A stretch of 64,000 nt of DNA from Gigantopelta aegis. Taxonomy: Eukaryota; Mollusca; Gastropoda; Neomphalida; Peltospiridae. A program made the translations under genes and the position numbers. This document shows, piece after piece, positions 26,027-36,408 of the stretch. The stretch covers positions 66,332,978 through 66,396,977 of the forward strand of contig NC_054702.1 of the NCBI RefSeq assembly GCF_016097555.1, given 5' to 3'. Positions within the stretch are counted from its first letter, which is position 1. Each line of letters begins with the position of its first letter. The notes under the pieces are model-generated. The model made no database searches. It was given only the letters and a program-made list of their open reading frames with translations, and was not told where the DNA came from.

Positions 26027-27019
26027 GATAAGAAGAAAACTACGAAGAGAAAAGGGCAAAGCAGTCAGTAACCTATAGCCTGTTTAGAACTAAGTATGTC
26101 CAGAACAGAATAGTACATCTATTGCTCCCACTCAGAGTTTTGTTGAGTGTCCAGGTACTCGACTGTTGCCGAGCGATCGGAGCGTGATCAACAATTCTGT
26201 AGGACCCGGAATTATTAAACTAGGTGTGTGCCGGTATCCGGCGTAACGTTAATTAGGAGCCGAGTACTCGGCGTGTCACGAACCCGCACGTGTTGTTTTG
26301 CGCCAAGTACCCCGAGCAGAGACGAAACGTGGAGAGAACCGTGCAGAACAGGGTGGACACGAGTTGCCCAATGAAAATTTCACTTCCCCGGAATTTCAGA
26401 TCAATTTGTTGTTGGCGACCCGCCCAAAAAGGTCATCCAAGTTCGTGACCGGGTCTCGTGACGTCATTAATTAGAAACTGTATTGTATCAAAATTCTCGG
26501 CTACCTACCCGGTAATAGGTATTCGTTTTAGCTGGGGATTGGAGCCAAAATGAACTATGACGTCGACAACTGATTCTACCTGTCTAATTATATTGTCACA
26601 GCATCATTAAACTATTATATGTTCTAATCTAGGCAAGCAACACTTCGTTTTATTTTCACCTACATTCAGATTTTTCAAATGCTAAAAACATGACTTATGC
26701 CATAGAACCACGAAAATAAGTATAACGAAATGAAATGAGCCCATACAGAAATGTTAAAACAACACAATTATACGATGGTTATTAAAACATGAAACTGGAA
26801 AAATTGGTGGATTAATATAGCCACAAGAATAATATACTTTCTTAAAGAGGGATGGAACTTTAATCCACCTTCCCCAACAGTCAAGGAACATTTCCCCCCC
26901 ATTTTTATTCAAGTTTCTTGAACGAATCATTATGTCCTCACACAAGATTCTTATTGTGTCAGCCATAGATGTCCGACTTTCGAGTTTATTTGCTTCATCC
27001 GAGTTTGCTACAGTTAAAA
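26026..27019. other. Unassigned sequence with a CpG-rich island
   Basis: 26140-26560 is CpG-rich (GTTGCCGAGCGATCGGAGCG; CCGAGTACTCGGCGTGTCAC) and contains a perfect TGACGTCA palindrome at 26459-26466 followed by TTAATTAG. It matches no repeat here. A regulatory or 5' untranslated role is possible but unproven. Confidence 0.4.
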
Positions 27020-27205
27020 TTAAAGTTTGTTTTGTTTAACGACACCACTAGATTAATTGATTAATTAATCATCGGCAACTGTGTGACAAAACATTTTGTA
27101 ATTTTAACCCGTAGTCCTCAGAGAAAACCCGCTACATTTTCCCCATTAACAGCAAAGAATTTTTATATGCACTTTCATACAGACAGGGCAGCACATACCA
27201 CGGGC
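27020..27205 (-). mobile_element. SINE-C, head-truncated
   Basis: AAAGTTTGTTTTGTTTAACG, ATTAATCATCGGCAACTGTG, AAACCCGCTACATTTTCCCC, CAGACAGGGCAGCACATACC, CACGG. Confidence 0.88.
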
Positions 27206-27276
27206 TTATGCAAATTTCACATATTAATATAGTACACCTTACAGCAAGGTTTTACAAAGCGATAGATTCAACGGAT

Positions 27277-27582
27277 GGGCATTTCGTTAAAAATTTCATA
27301 CGCCCCATCTCCCAAATAGCCGCCTGCTTCAAACTCAGTTCCACTGTTTTCGTAATGTCAGTTTAAATGTTGCACATATATATTTGTTTTATTGTACATA
27401 TGTCTATTTTTATATTTTATTGTATGTAGTATACATATCTTACAGAGCGCGTAGGGCATTTCCTTGAAAACTTCATACGCCCCATCTCCCAAATAGCTAC
27501 CTGCTTGAAACTCAAATCCACTGTTTTCATAATGTCAATTTAAATGTTACATATCTTTCTTTTATTGTACATATGTCTATTT
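27277..27582. repeat. Diverged tandem duplication, offset 177 bp
   Basis: 27277-27415 and 27454-27582 share CATACGCCCCATCTCCCAAA, then TAGC-x-CCTGCTT, CCACTGTTTTC and TTTTATTGTACATATGTCTA in order. Confidence 0.85.
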
Positions 27583-28098
27583 TATAAGAACAGTAAGTTA
27601 ACCGACGCGCTATGTTTGCCAGTTGGTAAGTGTTTCATGTTGTCCACTGTTCATATTTACAGGTGTTGCAACGATCAAGTCTCAACAAATATATTATGAT
27701 CTAGGTCTATTGAATCAGTGTAGCTGTACATATTTGTGTGTTGCCACAGTAAATAGGTCTGTAACATGGGACGTCGGCCACACCACCGCATGACATGTAA
27801 ATACACATGCCGAGGTTTCAAATTCATACTGTTTTATTTCGTAATACAAATGAAACTTGGTATGTTGAATCACAGCAACGAAGAGTACACACGTGTGTAG
27901 AAATGTACGTTTTGTCCACTCTCTGTCTGTCGGGGTAAGGGTTACAGTTCATACAGCTTTAACCAACATCGCAGATAGGATCGGCACACATGGCAAATAT
28001 ATACTACACACAATTTAATCTTAATGATTCAATGTGTAGATGACTTCTGTGTTGTGTATTCAAGGATGAAATGAGAATAAATGTTCGTCCAGCCACCC
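27583..28098. other. Unassigned sequence
   Basis: No recognised element or coding frame. Confidence 0.6.
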
Positions 28099-28429
28099 AT
28101 CATCCATCCATCTATCCATCCGTTCATCCAGCCATCTGCTCATCCGTCCATCCATCCATCCAGCCATCCATCCGCTCATCCATCCATCCATCCATCCACC
28201 CATCCATCCATCCTTTATTCACCCACCCACCCGTCCGTCCGTCCATCCAATCATCCATCCGCTCATCCATCCGTTCATCCATCCATCCATCCAACTACTC
28301 ATCCATCCATCCATCCATTCATCCATTCATTCATCCATCTGTCCATCCACTCATCCGCTCATCCACGCATTAATCAATCCATCCATCCGTCCGTCCGTCC
28401 GTCCGTGAATCCATCCATCCATCCATGTA
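28099..28429. repeat. (ATCC)n array with variants
   Basis: About 330 bp of CATC/CATT/GTCC tetranucleotide variants. Ser-Ile-His-Pro frames are repeat artefacts. Confidence 0.97.
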
Positions 28430-28522
28430 TCTGGATTAAAAATCCCATGCCTCGACTGGGATCCGAACCCAGTACCTACCAGCCTGTAGATCGATGGCCT
28501 AACCACGACGCCATCGAGGCCG
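28430..28522 (-). mobile_element. SINE-D head only
   Basis: Minus strand GGCCTCGATGGCGTCGTGGT, B-box GGGTTCGGATCCCAGTCGAG, then GGGATTTTTAATCCAG. The element stops there and runs straight into the (ATCC)n array. Confidence 0.85.
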
Positions 28523-28784
28523 GTTTGATCAATGAAAGATGATGGGTGACACCGACTGACTCTTTGGGTTTTATCTTTATACGTTTGCTCTAATAGTTTA
28601 ATTAAAATAAATAAAGTAATGCTTAACGATACCTCGAACAATTTAATTTCTACACTTACTCTAGAATAGTAGAGAGATAGGAAACCAGCTTCTGGTACCA
28701 AATAGCAAAAAAAAAACCCAACAACAACAACAAACAAAACCAACCCCAAAACAAACCCCCCAACCCCCCCCCCCCACACCCCCC

Positions 28785-28940
28785 CCTCGGACCTTTTATA
28801 TGCAATTTGTACAGGCAGGACAGAACATACCATGGTCTTTGATATGCCAGTCGTGAGGCACTGATTGGGACGGGAAAAGAACCCGACGGGCCTAGCTTTG
28901 ACGGTGGATCCTATGGCCCATGCTCAACTACGTTCCACTC
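28785..28940 (-). mobile_element. Diverged SINE-A/C body and head fragment
   Basis: CTTTTATATGCAATTTGTAC, GACAGAACATACCATGGTCT, TTGATATGCCAGTCGTGAGG, then a degraded head. It is preceded by an A/C-rich tract with C-runs at 28710-28790. Confidence 0.6.
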
Positions 28941-29233
28941 CAAGCACGGAAAGAATGAAGGTTATTAAGTGTAGTCTGTACATCACAACAGGTACATTAT
29001 TATGCAATTGCATAGCCAGTCACTTAATTGGTTAGCAAATACAGCATGCTATTTAATTTACGCACCTCACATCCAATTAAGACCGGAGGTCAATCGATAC
29101 TAGACTGATTTCGTGCCTGATCTGAAGAACGAACATACACACTCTAGCAATCAGGTGCAATTGAAGCTACAGCTACCCATTTAAAGTTTTAAAAAAAAGA
29201 TAAAGAAATGAAAAAAAAGCACACACAAAAAAC

Positions 29234-29872
29234 GGTGTCCTCCCATTTTGCCTACAACCCACTTTGCCTACACTCAGTTTGCCTACAACCCACTTTGCTT
29301 ACACTCAGTTTGCCTACAACCCACTTTGCCTACACTCAGTATGAAAAGATGCCATCCCCAGTTAAAAGTGGAGCATTCCATGTATGGTCCCTATGTATAA
29401 AAATAACATGACAAAATAATATGACAAACACATATTTTATTATAAAAACGATTAACATTACACAACAAAAACAATTAAACTATAAAATAACCTCACAAAT
29501 ATTGAACAAATATTTTGTACAAAGTTGAACTTTAATCCTATATCAAAGAATCATGAAGGCCATTTCACTTTGATCACATATTAAAGATCACAGTATGGGA
29601 TCACTGGACTAATACTAATCACCATAAAGAGCACGAAATCACCTTTGTGCAACTAAGCCCCAATTACATTACTTATGTTCATTATAATCTTAATTGTTTA
29701 TGTAATACAATATTCTTATTTTGGTTTGAGACACAAAATAATAGGGATTGTCCCACTATGAACTGGGGATGTCACTTATTCACACTGTAGGCAAACTGAG
29801 TGTAGGCATACTGGGTTGTAGGCAAAATGGTTGTAGGCAAAGTGGGTTGTAGGCAGAATGGGAGGGAACCCC
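29234..29872. mobile_element. Foldback element with minisatellite-bearing arms
   Basis: The left arm (29234-29370) has CCTCCCATTTTGCCTACAAC, then alternating TTTGCCTACAACCCAC and TTTGCCTACACTCAG units, then CCATCCCCAGTTAAAAGTGG. The right arm (about 29745-29872) is the inverse: CACTATGAACTGGGGATG, AGGCAAACTGAGTGTAGGC, GTGGGTTGTAGGCAGAATGG, GAGGG. The AT-rich centre of about 370 bp has no frame. Flanking AAAAAC direct repeats are weak evidence of a 6-bp duplication. Confidence 0.75.
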
Positions 29873-29878
29873 AAAAAC

Positions 29879-30208
29879 CCACCAAACAAAATAAATAAAT
29901 AAACAAACATAAAAACAACATAAAAAATGAACCAACATTCAGTTAACTTTATTTTAGCGTAAGAAGCCCAAATTATCAATATTTAAAATTAATTATATGT
30001 ATACATGTACTGTACTGTGTGTGCGAAATTAATGGACATAAATGAATGTGTAAAAATTAAAATATTATACTCAAGCAAGTATTATTAGTTACTAGTTACC
30101 GTTAAACTGTTTTTTGATGTTTTCTTTTGAAAAATGTTTGGATTTTGTTACTATTCAGTTACGATGTGCATATGAATTTTTGTTTTATTTACACTAATAA
30201 AAGTTGGA
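29879..30208. other. AT-rich unassigned sequence
   Basis: No recognised element. Confidence 0.6.
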
Positions 30209-30223
30209 TTTCTAATTAATTTA

Positions 30224-30556
30224 GGGGCGAGACGTAGCCCAGTGATAAAGCGTTCGCTTGATGCGCGATCGATCTAGGATCGACCCCCCCCCCCCCCAGT
30301 CAGTGGACCCATAGGGCTATTTCTTGTTCCAGCCAGTGCTCCACAACAGGTGTAACAAAGGCTGTGGTATGTACTATGTTGTCTTTGGAATGATGCATAT
30401 AAAATATCCCTTGCTGCTAATCGAAAAGAGTAGCCCATGAAGTGGCGACAGCGGGTTTCCTCTCTCGGTGTCTTTGTGGTCCTTAACCACACGTCTGACG
30501 CCATATAACCGTAAATAAAATGTAATAAATGCGTCGTTATATAAAACAGTTCCTTC
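30224..30556 (+). mobile_element. SINE-A, full length, with C-run in the head
   Basis: Head GGGGCGAGACGTAGCCCAGT to the tail CGTCGTTATATAAAACAG. A 15-bp duplication TTTCTAATTAATTTA lies at 30209-30223 and 30557-30571. The B-box region contains C14 (30284-30297) where other copies have four C. Confidence 0.93.
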
Positions 30557-30571
30557 TTTCTAATTAATTTA

Positions 30572-31558
30572 ATTAATAACTAAAAATTAAAACACAAAAT
30601 ATATTAATAGTAGAGTTTCTTTCGTTACTTCCTTTTTTCTTCTTCTTTTTATAAGAATATTACAATTCTTAAGCGATTATGTGTATGTCATGTGACAGTA
30701 TAATTGGTTGTTGCAAAATGCTGAGAGATGTCTTAATATAATATAGACTTTATTTAACCTTTTGGCCAAGCACAAAAACCGCTTATTTTTAGATGGTAAT
30801 ATAATAAAATATGATTAAGTAAACTACCAACAAAATGAGCTAATTAACTGATCAATTAATTTACCTAGAGAAATCACTATTTGGAACATGCTCAGAATGA
30901 TGACATTGTTGCCCGACGTTACAAACAGCCCTCGTGTGATATTATTCATAGAGCAGTCATTCAAACCAATTGATCATGTACCACTCACAAGTGTTTTAAT
31001 GGAACTGATAATGTCCCTGGTTGGGAAACTTACTTATCTCAAGAGTTTTCATTTGAAAAACCTGGCCGTGGTCTAATTGCCTACCCCGGCACTCTCAGAC
31101 GAAGAATGTTTTCAATTAATGGCGTGGTGCGACATTTTTTAACGGTTTTGTTTAGAAATAACACGCGTTTTAGCTGACGCCAATGGTATCATTTGTACGA
31201 AGGACGTTCGAATAAAGAAGTCTAATGGGTATACGGGCAATGAAAAAACAAGAACAGTTGGTTAAGGAAAGAAAAAGAAAAAGAAAAAAAAACGCACACC
31301 AAGACCTCAAGACCACCATGGTAGAATCGGGTGGATCCGGCGTTCGTGAAACTCCTAATATCTCAGTATTGAGGCGAGCGTGTTCGAGTGAGTGTCACGA
31401 ACAAACACTCCGTCATTGTCAGAACACTCTCGTGTTGCTGGGATAACAAAGTGAGGATCGGCGGATCCACTCCCAAAGTGAGACCATTTTTATCATGTAG
31501 AGTTTTACCCTTGATTGACCGGGTTTTCGGTTCATTCGTCATCACACACGATTCGGTC
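30572..31558. other. Unassigned sequence
   Basis: A 62-codon frame at 30888-31076 is not recognised. 31310-31560 is moderately GC-rich with no internal match. No gene is supported. Confidence 0.5.
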
Positions 31559-31569
31559 ATTTCAGTCTA

Positions 31570-31850
31570 TTTTCATTCATTTCATTTCAACTTATTTTCG
31601 TGCTTATATCCAATTAAGATTCATGCACGCTGTCCTGGGCACACGCACCTCAGCTATCTGGGCTGTCTGCCCAGGACAGTGGGTTAGTTGTTAGTGGTAA
31701 GTGTGAGAGAAGAGGGTGTAGTGGTCTTACACCTACCCAATGAATCGTTAAAATTCGCTCTGGGTGAGAGAGCCGGTGCCGGGCTGCGAGCCCAGTACCT
31801 ACAAGCCTTATGTCCTTCGATGGCTTAACCACGACACCACCAAGGCCGGT
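31570..31850 (-). mobile_element. SINE-B, full length
   Basis: Minus-strand head GGCCTTGGTGGTGTCGTGGT, GGTGTAAGACCACTACACCC, GCCCAGATAGCTGAGGTGCG, tail AAGTTGAAATGAAATG. A perfect 11-bp duplication ATTTCAGTCTA lies at 31559-31569 and 31851-31861. Confidence 0.94.
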
Positions 31851-31861
31851 ATTTCAGTCTA

Positions 31862-32105
31862 ACCTTTGTGCTAATATATATCCAACTAACATTCAAGCAC
31901 GCTGTCCAGGGCACACATCTAAACTATATCCAACTAACGTTCAAGCACGCTGTCCAGGGCACACATCTAAACTATATCCAACTAACGTTCAAGCACGCTG
32001 TCCAGGGCACACATCTAAACTATTTCATTGGTCTGTACAGGAGACGGGAGTTAATGGTTAGTTGTTGGTGGTTAGTGAGGGAGAAATCGTTCTGGGAGGG
32101 AGCCC
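31862..32105 (-). mobile_element. SINE-B, diverged, with internal triplication
   Basis: TATCCAACTAACATTCAAGC, GCTGTCCAGGGCACACATCT, then GGTTAGTTGTTGGTGGTTAG and TCTGGGAGGGAGCCCAGTGG. It lies directly against the preceding SINE-B duplication. Confidence 0.75.
31877..32020. repeat. 3 x 48-bp tandem repeat inside SINE-B
   Basis: Units start at 31877, 31925 and 31973 with TATATCCAACTAACRTTCAA. Units 2 and 3 are identical, and unit 1 differs by one base (CATT for CGTT). Confidence 0.97.
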
Positions 32106-32208
32106 AGTGGCGGGTCCAGCGTGACACCGAGCAGGGGTCACAACGAGACCGAGGAGCTGGCGGATGGTGAAGGGAGTGTTTATTTTATTTTATTATTTTT
32201 ATTATTGT

Positions 32209-32370
32209 TACATCAGGCAGAGGGCGGATGCAGGAGTTTTCTAGGGAGAGTTTGCACCTACAGTATTCAAAACTACTCCCCTTTTTTTTGCAATATATTT
32301 TTCAAAGAAGCTTGACCCGAACCTCCTAGAAACTTCGTTCGCCAGTGTCTAGACCTACCTAACATAATTT
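32209..32370 (+). mobile_element. MITE-2 copy, diverged
   Basis: GGCGGATGCAGGAGTTTTCT, GCAATATATTTTTCAAAG, GACCCGAACCTCC, ACTTCGTTCGCCAGTGTCTA correspond in order to 58425-58580. A shorter relative (GGGCGGATGCAGGATTTTGC) is at 33737. Confidence 0.5.
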
Positions 32371-32593
32371 TCTATACACGCCGCTGCTGCCGCCCTGTTA
32401 GTGCTTGGGCCAGAGCTGTAATAGGTATCATCTGAGCCGGCAAAATTTCATTTTTTAAACAGCCTAAAGTTAAAACAATTAATGTGATAGACTTTACGTA
32501 ACACGACTCACTGACAGTGTGAGAGGCCCCCATATAAAATCTTGGCTCCGCCCATGCCTGCGCATCCCACCTCTGACTTCAGCGGACCTAATA

Positions 32594-32822
32594 CCTGTTG
32601 GTGTGACCATTGGGCTATTTCTCGTTCCAGCCAGTGCACCACGATTGGTATATTAAAGCCGTGGTACGTGCTATCCTGTCTGTGGGATGGTACATATAAA
32701 AAATATAGTGGGTTTCCTCTATGACTGTGTCAAAAATGACCGTATGTTTGACATCCAATAGCCGATGATTAATAAATCAATGTGCTCTAGTAGTGTCGTT
32801 AAACAAAACAAACAAAACAAAA
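32594..32822 (+). mobile_element. SINE-C, 5'-truncated
   Basis: Starts at the GACCATTGGGCTATTTCTCG body and ends TAGTGTCGTTAAACAAAACA. Flanks TCAGCGGACCTAATA (32579-32593) and TCAACGGACCTGATA (32823-32837) are an aged 15-bp duplication. Confidence 0.9.
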
Positions 32823-32837
32823 TCAACGGACCTGATA

Positions 32838-33251
32838 AACAAACAACCACACAAACAAACGAACGAACAATAACACAAACACTTACCTCCTATATATCCA
32901 CTCAACACTTGTCGAAATAGCACATTGGTGAACAGTCGTCATTAGGAAGTATTAGATTCATGCACATTTTACATTTATATACAACACAAATATGATTATA
33001 AATGTCAAACAGCGATTCTTTTTACACATTTCTGAAGTTAAACTATATTCAGAAGAATGTACGTAGTATCGCGTTGACATCAATAACCATATTAAAATGT
33101 CAAAGCATTATTGACGTCACGTCAAAGAAATGTTGACGTCACGTCAAAGAAATGTTGATGTTTTTTTTTATGGTAACGTTTCCGGCAATTTTCGTAACTT
33201 AACGGAAAATGTTGAAATACAGATAGTGTACCTGGGTGACCTAGTACGTAC
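32838..33251. other. Unassigned sequence with two TGACGTCA palindromes
   Basis: TGACGTCA occurs at 33112-33119 and 33134-33141 within a 22-bp duplication (TTGACGTCACGTCAAAGAAA plus TG). No gene nearby. Confidence 0.6.
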
Positions 33252-33262
33252 ACGTGGAATAA

Positions 33263-33563
33263 ACCGGCCTCGGTGGTGTCGTTGTTAAGCCATCGGGCAT
33301 AATGTTGGTAGGTACAGGGTTCGCATCCCGGTACCGTCTCCCACCCCGGTACCGTCTCCCAACCAGAGTGAAATTTAACGACTCAATAGGTAGGTGTAAG
33401 ACCACTATTGTAACCCTCTTCTCTCACACTAACCACTAACCACTAACAACTAAACGACTGTCCTGGACAGACAGCCCAGATAGCTGAGATGTGTGCTCAT
33501 GACAGCGTGCTTGAACCTTAATTGGATATAAGCACGAAAAAAAGTTGAAATGAAATGAAATTA
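33263..33563 (+). mobile_element. SINE-B, full length
   Basis: Head CCGGCCTCGGTGGTGTCGTT to the tail AAGTTGAAATGAAATGAAAT. An 11-bp duplication ACGTGGAATAA lies at 33252-33262 and 33564-33574. The segment CGGTACCGTCTCCCA is duplicated internally (about 33328-33361). Confidence 0.94.
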
Positions 33564-33794
33564 ACGTGGAATAAGATCACTATCATGTTACAACTTGCAA
33601 GATAGAGGACAACCTTAGATATATATCAATTTACATAAGATTTGTGGTAAAAGATTACAGCAAACAAAACAGAAGTAAAAATATAAGATTCCAGACAAAA
33701 TCATACGCACGAACGTCATTTCATTGTCACAAAATGTCTCGGGCGGATGCAGGATTTTGCTAGTAATAGCAAAATATCGCTTTTCAAAGGTGCG

Positions 33795-33895
33795 ATGGAT
33801 CGCGGGATCGATCGTCCTCGATGGACTCATTTTTGTGTGTGTCCAACCCAACCACTGCCCCTCGACTGGTACTCTAAAGGCCATGGTATGTATTT
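33795..33895 (+). mobile_element. SINE-A/C head and body scrap
   Basis: GCGGGATCGATCGTCCTCGA, then CAACCACTGCCCCTCGACTG, GTACTCTAAAGGCCATGGTA. A diverged head and body stop at TATGTA. It lies directly upstream of a second SINE-A. Confidence 0.6.
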
Positions 33896-33923
33896 AAAGG
33901 ATCATGGTTTTCATCTATATCGA

Positions 33924-34255
33924 GGGCAAGACGTATCCCAGTGGAAAAGCGCTCGCTTGTTGCGTGGTCGGGTTGGGATCGATCCCCGTTAGTGGGCCCA
34001 TTGGGTTATTTCTCGCTTCAGCCAGTGCACCACGACTGGTACACCAAAGGCCGTGGTATGTACTTAGTACTTATTATTTACTTACTTACTTACTTACTTA
34101 TTACTGGGATGGCGCATATAAAAGATCCCTTGCTGCTATTCGAAAAGAGTAGCCCATGAAGTGGCGACAGCGGCTTTCCTCTCTCTCTATCTGTGTGGTC
34201 CTTAACCATATGTCCGACGCCATATAACCGTAAATAAAATGTGTTGAGTGCGTCG
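33924..34255 (+). mobile_element. SINE-A, full length, with internal (TTAC)n
   Basis: Head GGGCAAGACGTATCCCAGTG to the tail TAAATAAAATGTGTTGAGTG. Target duplications TCATCTATATCGA (33911-33923) and TCATCTACATCGA (34256-34268). A (TTAC)n array at about 34060-34105 replaces the usual TATCCTGTCTGTG. Confidence 0.92.
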
Positions 34256-34268
34256 TCATCTACATCGA

Positions 34269-34951
34269 TCGGCGAGTGTCTGTGATTTGTTATACAATAT
34301 ATCATAAAAACGTTGATTCCTAATTTATGTGGTTAATTTGTTGAACATAGACCAATGTACATCATTTATTTTATTGTAATATATATATATAGTCATTGTG
34401 CCTATTTGGATAACATTATTTGATTGGTATCAAGGGGCGCAAACCATGTACCTAGCAGCCTTAAGGTTGCATGGTAACAAAGAAGAAAGTTCCGTGTCAA
34501 AGTTCGAGGAGCACAATCAAATATTTTTGGAGTAAAAACACCTGCAGCTCTGATAGGTAGTAATATGTGACATTGATTATTTGTGCAAATACTATTGTCC
34601 ATTGTCAATAAATAAATACACTTTTATTTGTTAGTCAGTTGTTATGCAGTATACACTAGAGGTTGAAACGAGTGCAGGGTATCCCAAAAATGGAACTGCG
34701 AGTTGAGGGTTGCTAATAAAAACATTAATTAAATCTCTTAAGTGGTACGTGATCCCACATTTTCTTGCAGGTAGATTAAATGTGCTGTGCCACACGTTTT
34801 CTTTCATTGTAGTGCCTGGATGTTGATGCGCTGCTTATATCAATTTTACGTTAACATTATCGGCAATAGGAATTGATTTGGTAGATTGGAACCTTAAAGC
34901 CGATGGCCGGTAATAATGCCAATATGGTCTACTATTACTTGACCGCACTAT
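34269..34951. other. Unassigned sequence
   Basis: AT-rich, with no recognised element or frame. Confidence 0.6.
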
Positions 34952-34996
34952 TATTCGGTGTCGTAGTGGTTAGGCCATCGTCTTTACGCTTAGTAC
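34952..34996 (+). mobile_element. SINE-B/D head scrap
   Basis: TCGGTGTCGTAGTGGTTAGG, CCATCGTCTTTACGC, TTAGTACC parallels the B/D head but stops before the B-box. Confidence 0.5.
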
Positions 34997-35040
34997 CCCA
35001 GCACAGGCTTCAAATGAGAGTGAGTACACAGCCCATTGAA

Positions 35041-35355
35041 AAAAGTCTGTTTTGTTTAACGACACCACTAGAGCACATTCATTTACTAATCATCGGCTAT
35101 TGGATGTCAAACATTTGGTAATTTTGATATATAGTCTTAGAGAGGAAACCTGCTACATTTGTTCTATCGGTAGCAAGGGACCTTTTATATGCACCATCCG
35201 TCAGACAGGACATCACATACCACGGCCATGATATACCAGTCGTGATGCACTGGCTTGAACGAGAAATAGCCCAATGGGCCCACCGACGGGGACCGATCCC
35301 AAACCGACCGCGCATCAAGCGAGCGCTTTAGCACTGGGCTACGTCCCGCCCCGCT
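35041..35355 (-). mobile_element. SINE-C, full length
   Basis: A complete copy from the TGTTTTGTTTAACGACACCA tail to the GGGCTACGTCCCGCCCC head. Target duplications CACAGCCCATTGAA (35027-35040) and CACAGCCAGTTGAA (35356-35369). This is the best reference copy of the family in the window. Confidence 0.94.
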
Positions 35356-35511
35356 CACAGCCAGTTGAATGCACACAACCAAATCCAACCCCACAGACGA
35401 CATTGCTAACACCTGTGGTTACATGAAAGGTGGTATATACCGTTAGTATAATACAAGTACCGGACGTGGAGCACTCATCGATGTATCAGGCATTGTAGTA
35501 TACCGGTGTAA

Positions 35512-35964
35512 GTAAGTTATAATAAGTAAGTAAGTAAGTAAGTAAGTAATAAGTACTAAGTACGTAAGTAAGTAAGTAGTAAGAAGTTAGTTAGAAAGTA
35601 AGTAAATAGTAAGTACGTAAGTAGTAAGTACGTAAGTAAGTAAGTAAGTAAGTAACAAGTAAGTACGTAAGTAGCAAGTAATTATGTAAGTAGTAAGTAA
35701 GTAGTGATTACGTAAGTAAGTAGTAAGTTAGTAAGTAAGTATTAAGTACGTAAGTAGTAAATAAGTGCGTAAGTAAGTAGTAAGTATGTAAGTAGTAAGT
35801 AAGTAGTAAGTAGTAAATAGTAAATAGTAAGTAAGTAGTAAGTAAGTAAGTAGTAAGTAAGTAGTAAGTAAGTAAGTAAGTAGTGAGTGAGTGAGTGAGT
35901 GAGTGAGTGAGTGAGTAAGTAAATAAGTAAGTAGTAAGTAAGTAGTAAGTAGTAAGTATGTAAA
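35512..35964. repeat. (AAGT)n array with AGT variants
   Basis: About 450 bp of AAGT/AGTA/GTGA tetranucleotide variants. Minus-strand Leu-Thr-Tyr frames are artefacts. Confidence 0.97.
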
Positions 35965-36408
35965 TAAGCAAAATACAAACTGGTATTTATTTTCACATGA
36001 TAACACATTTTTTACTCACTACAACACCAATAAATGATGAACGGAAATAATAATAAAAAAGAACTTTTCCTGCATTCAATGAAGCTGCGGCATCATTTTG
36101 TAAATTGATTATTCGGTCGAGATTCTCTCTCGCTTGGCGAACGTTGCGCGATATCAAAACAATTATATTGGCCCTGTAACTTTAGCTTAAATCTGTTCCA
36201 CGGAGCCGCTTATTCCGTGTTTGCATTGTCTTCCGTGTCGGTTCCGACGAAAACTCGCCGTTACCTTACACCATCGACATTCTCTTGTGAGGAAACACCA
36301 TCCACTAATACCACCGTGACAGCAGTTGGTATAATGACCCCGGCTCATCCACGTAACCAACAGTCTAGGTTTCGATGACTTGTATAATGATGATGCCGTA
36401 CAGGACCA
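35965..36408. other. Unassigned unique sequence
   Basis: 36080-36320 has moderate GC and CpG (GAACGTTGCGCGATATC; TTCCACGGAGCCGCTTATTC) and no match in the window. Confidence 0.45.

Noticed and set aside
28071..28542. His/Pro/Ser-rich frames of 100-153 codons
   Set aside because: Translations of the (ATCC)n array.
35708..36008. Leu/Thr/Tyr-rich frames that look membrane-like
   Set aside because: Translations of the (AAGT)n array.
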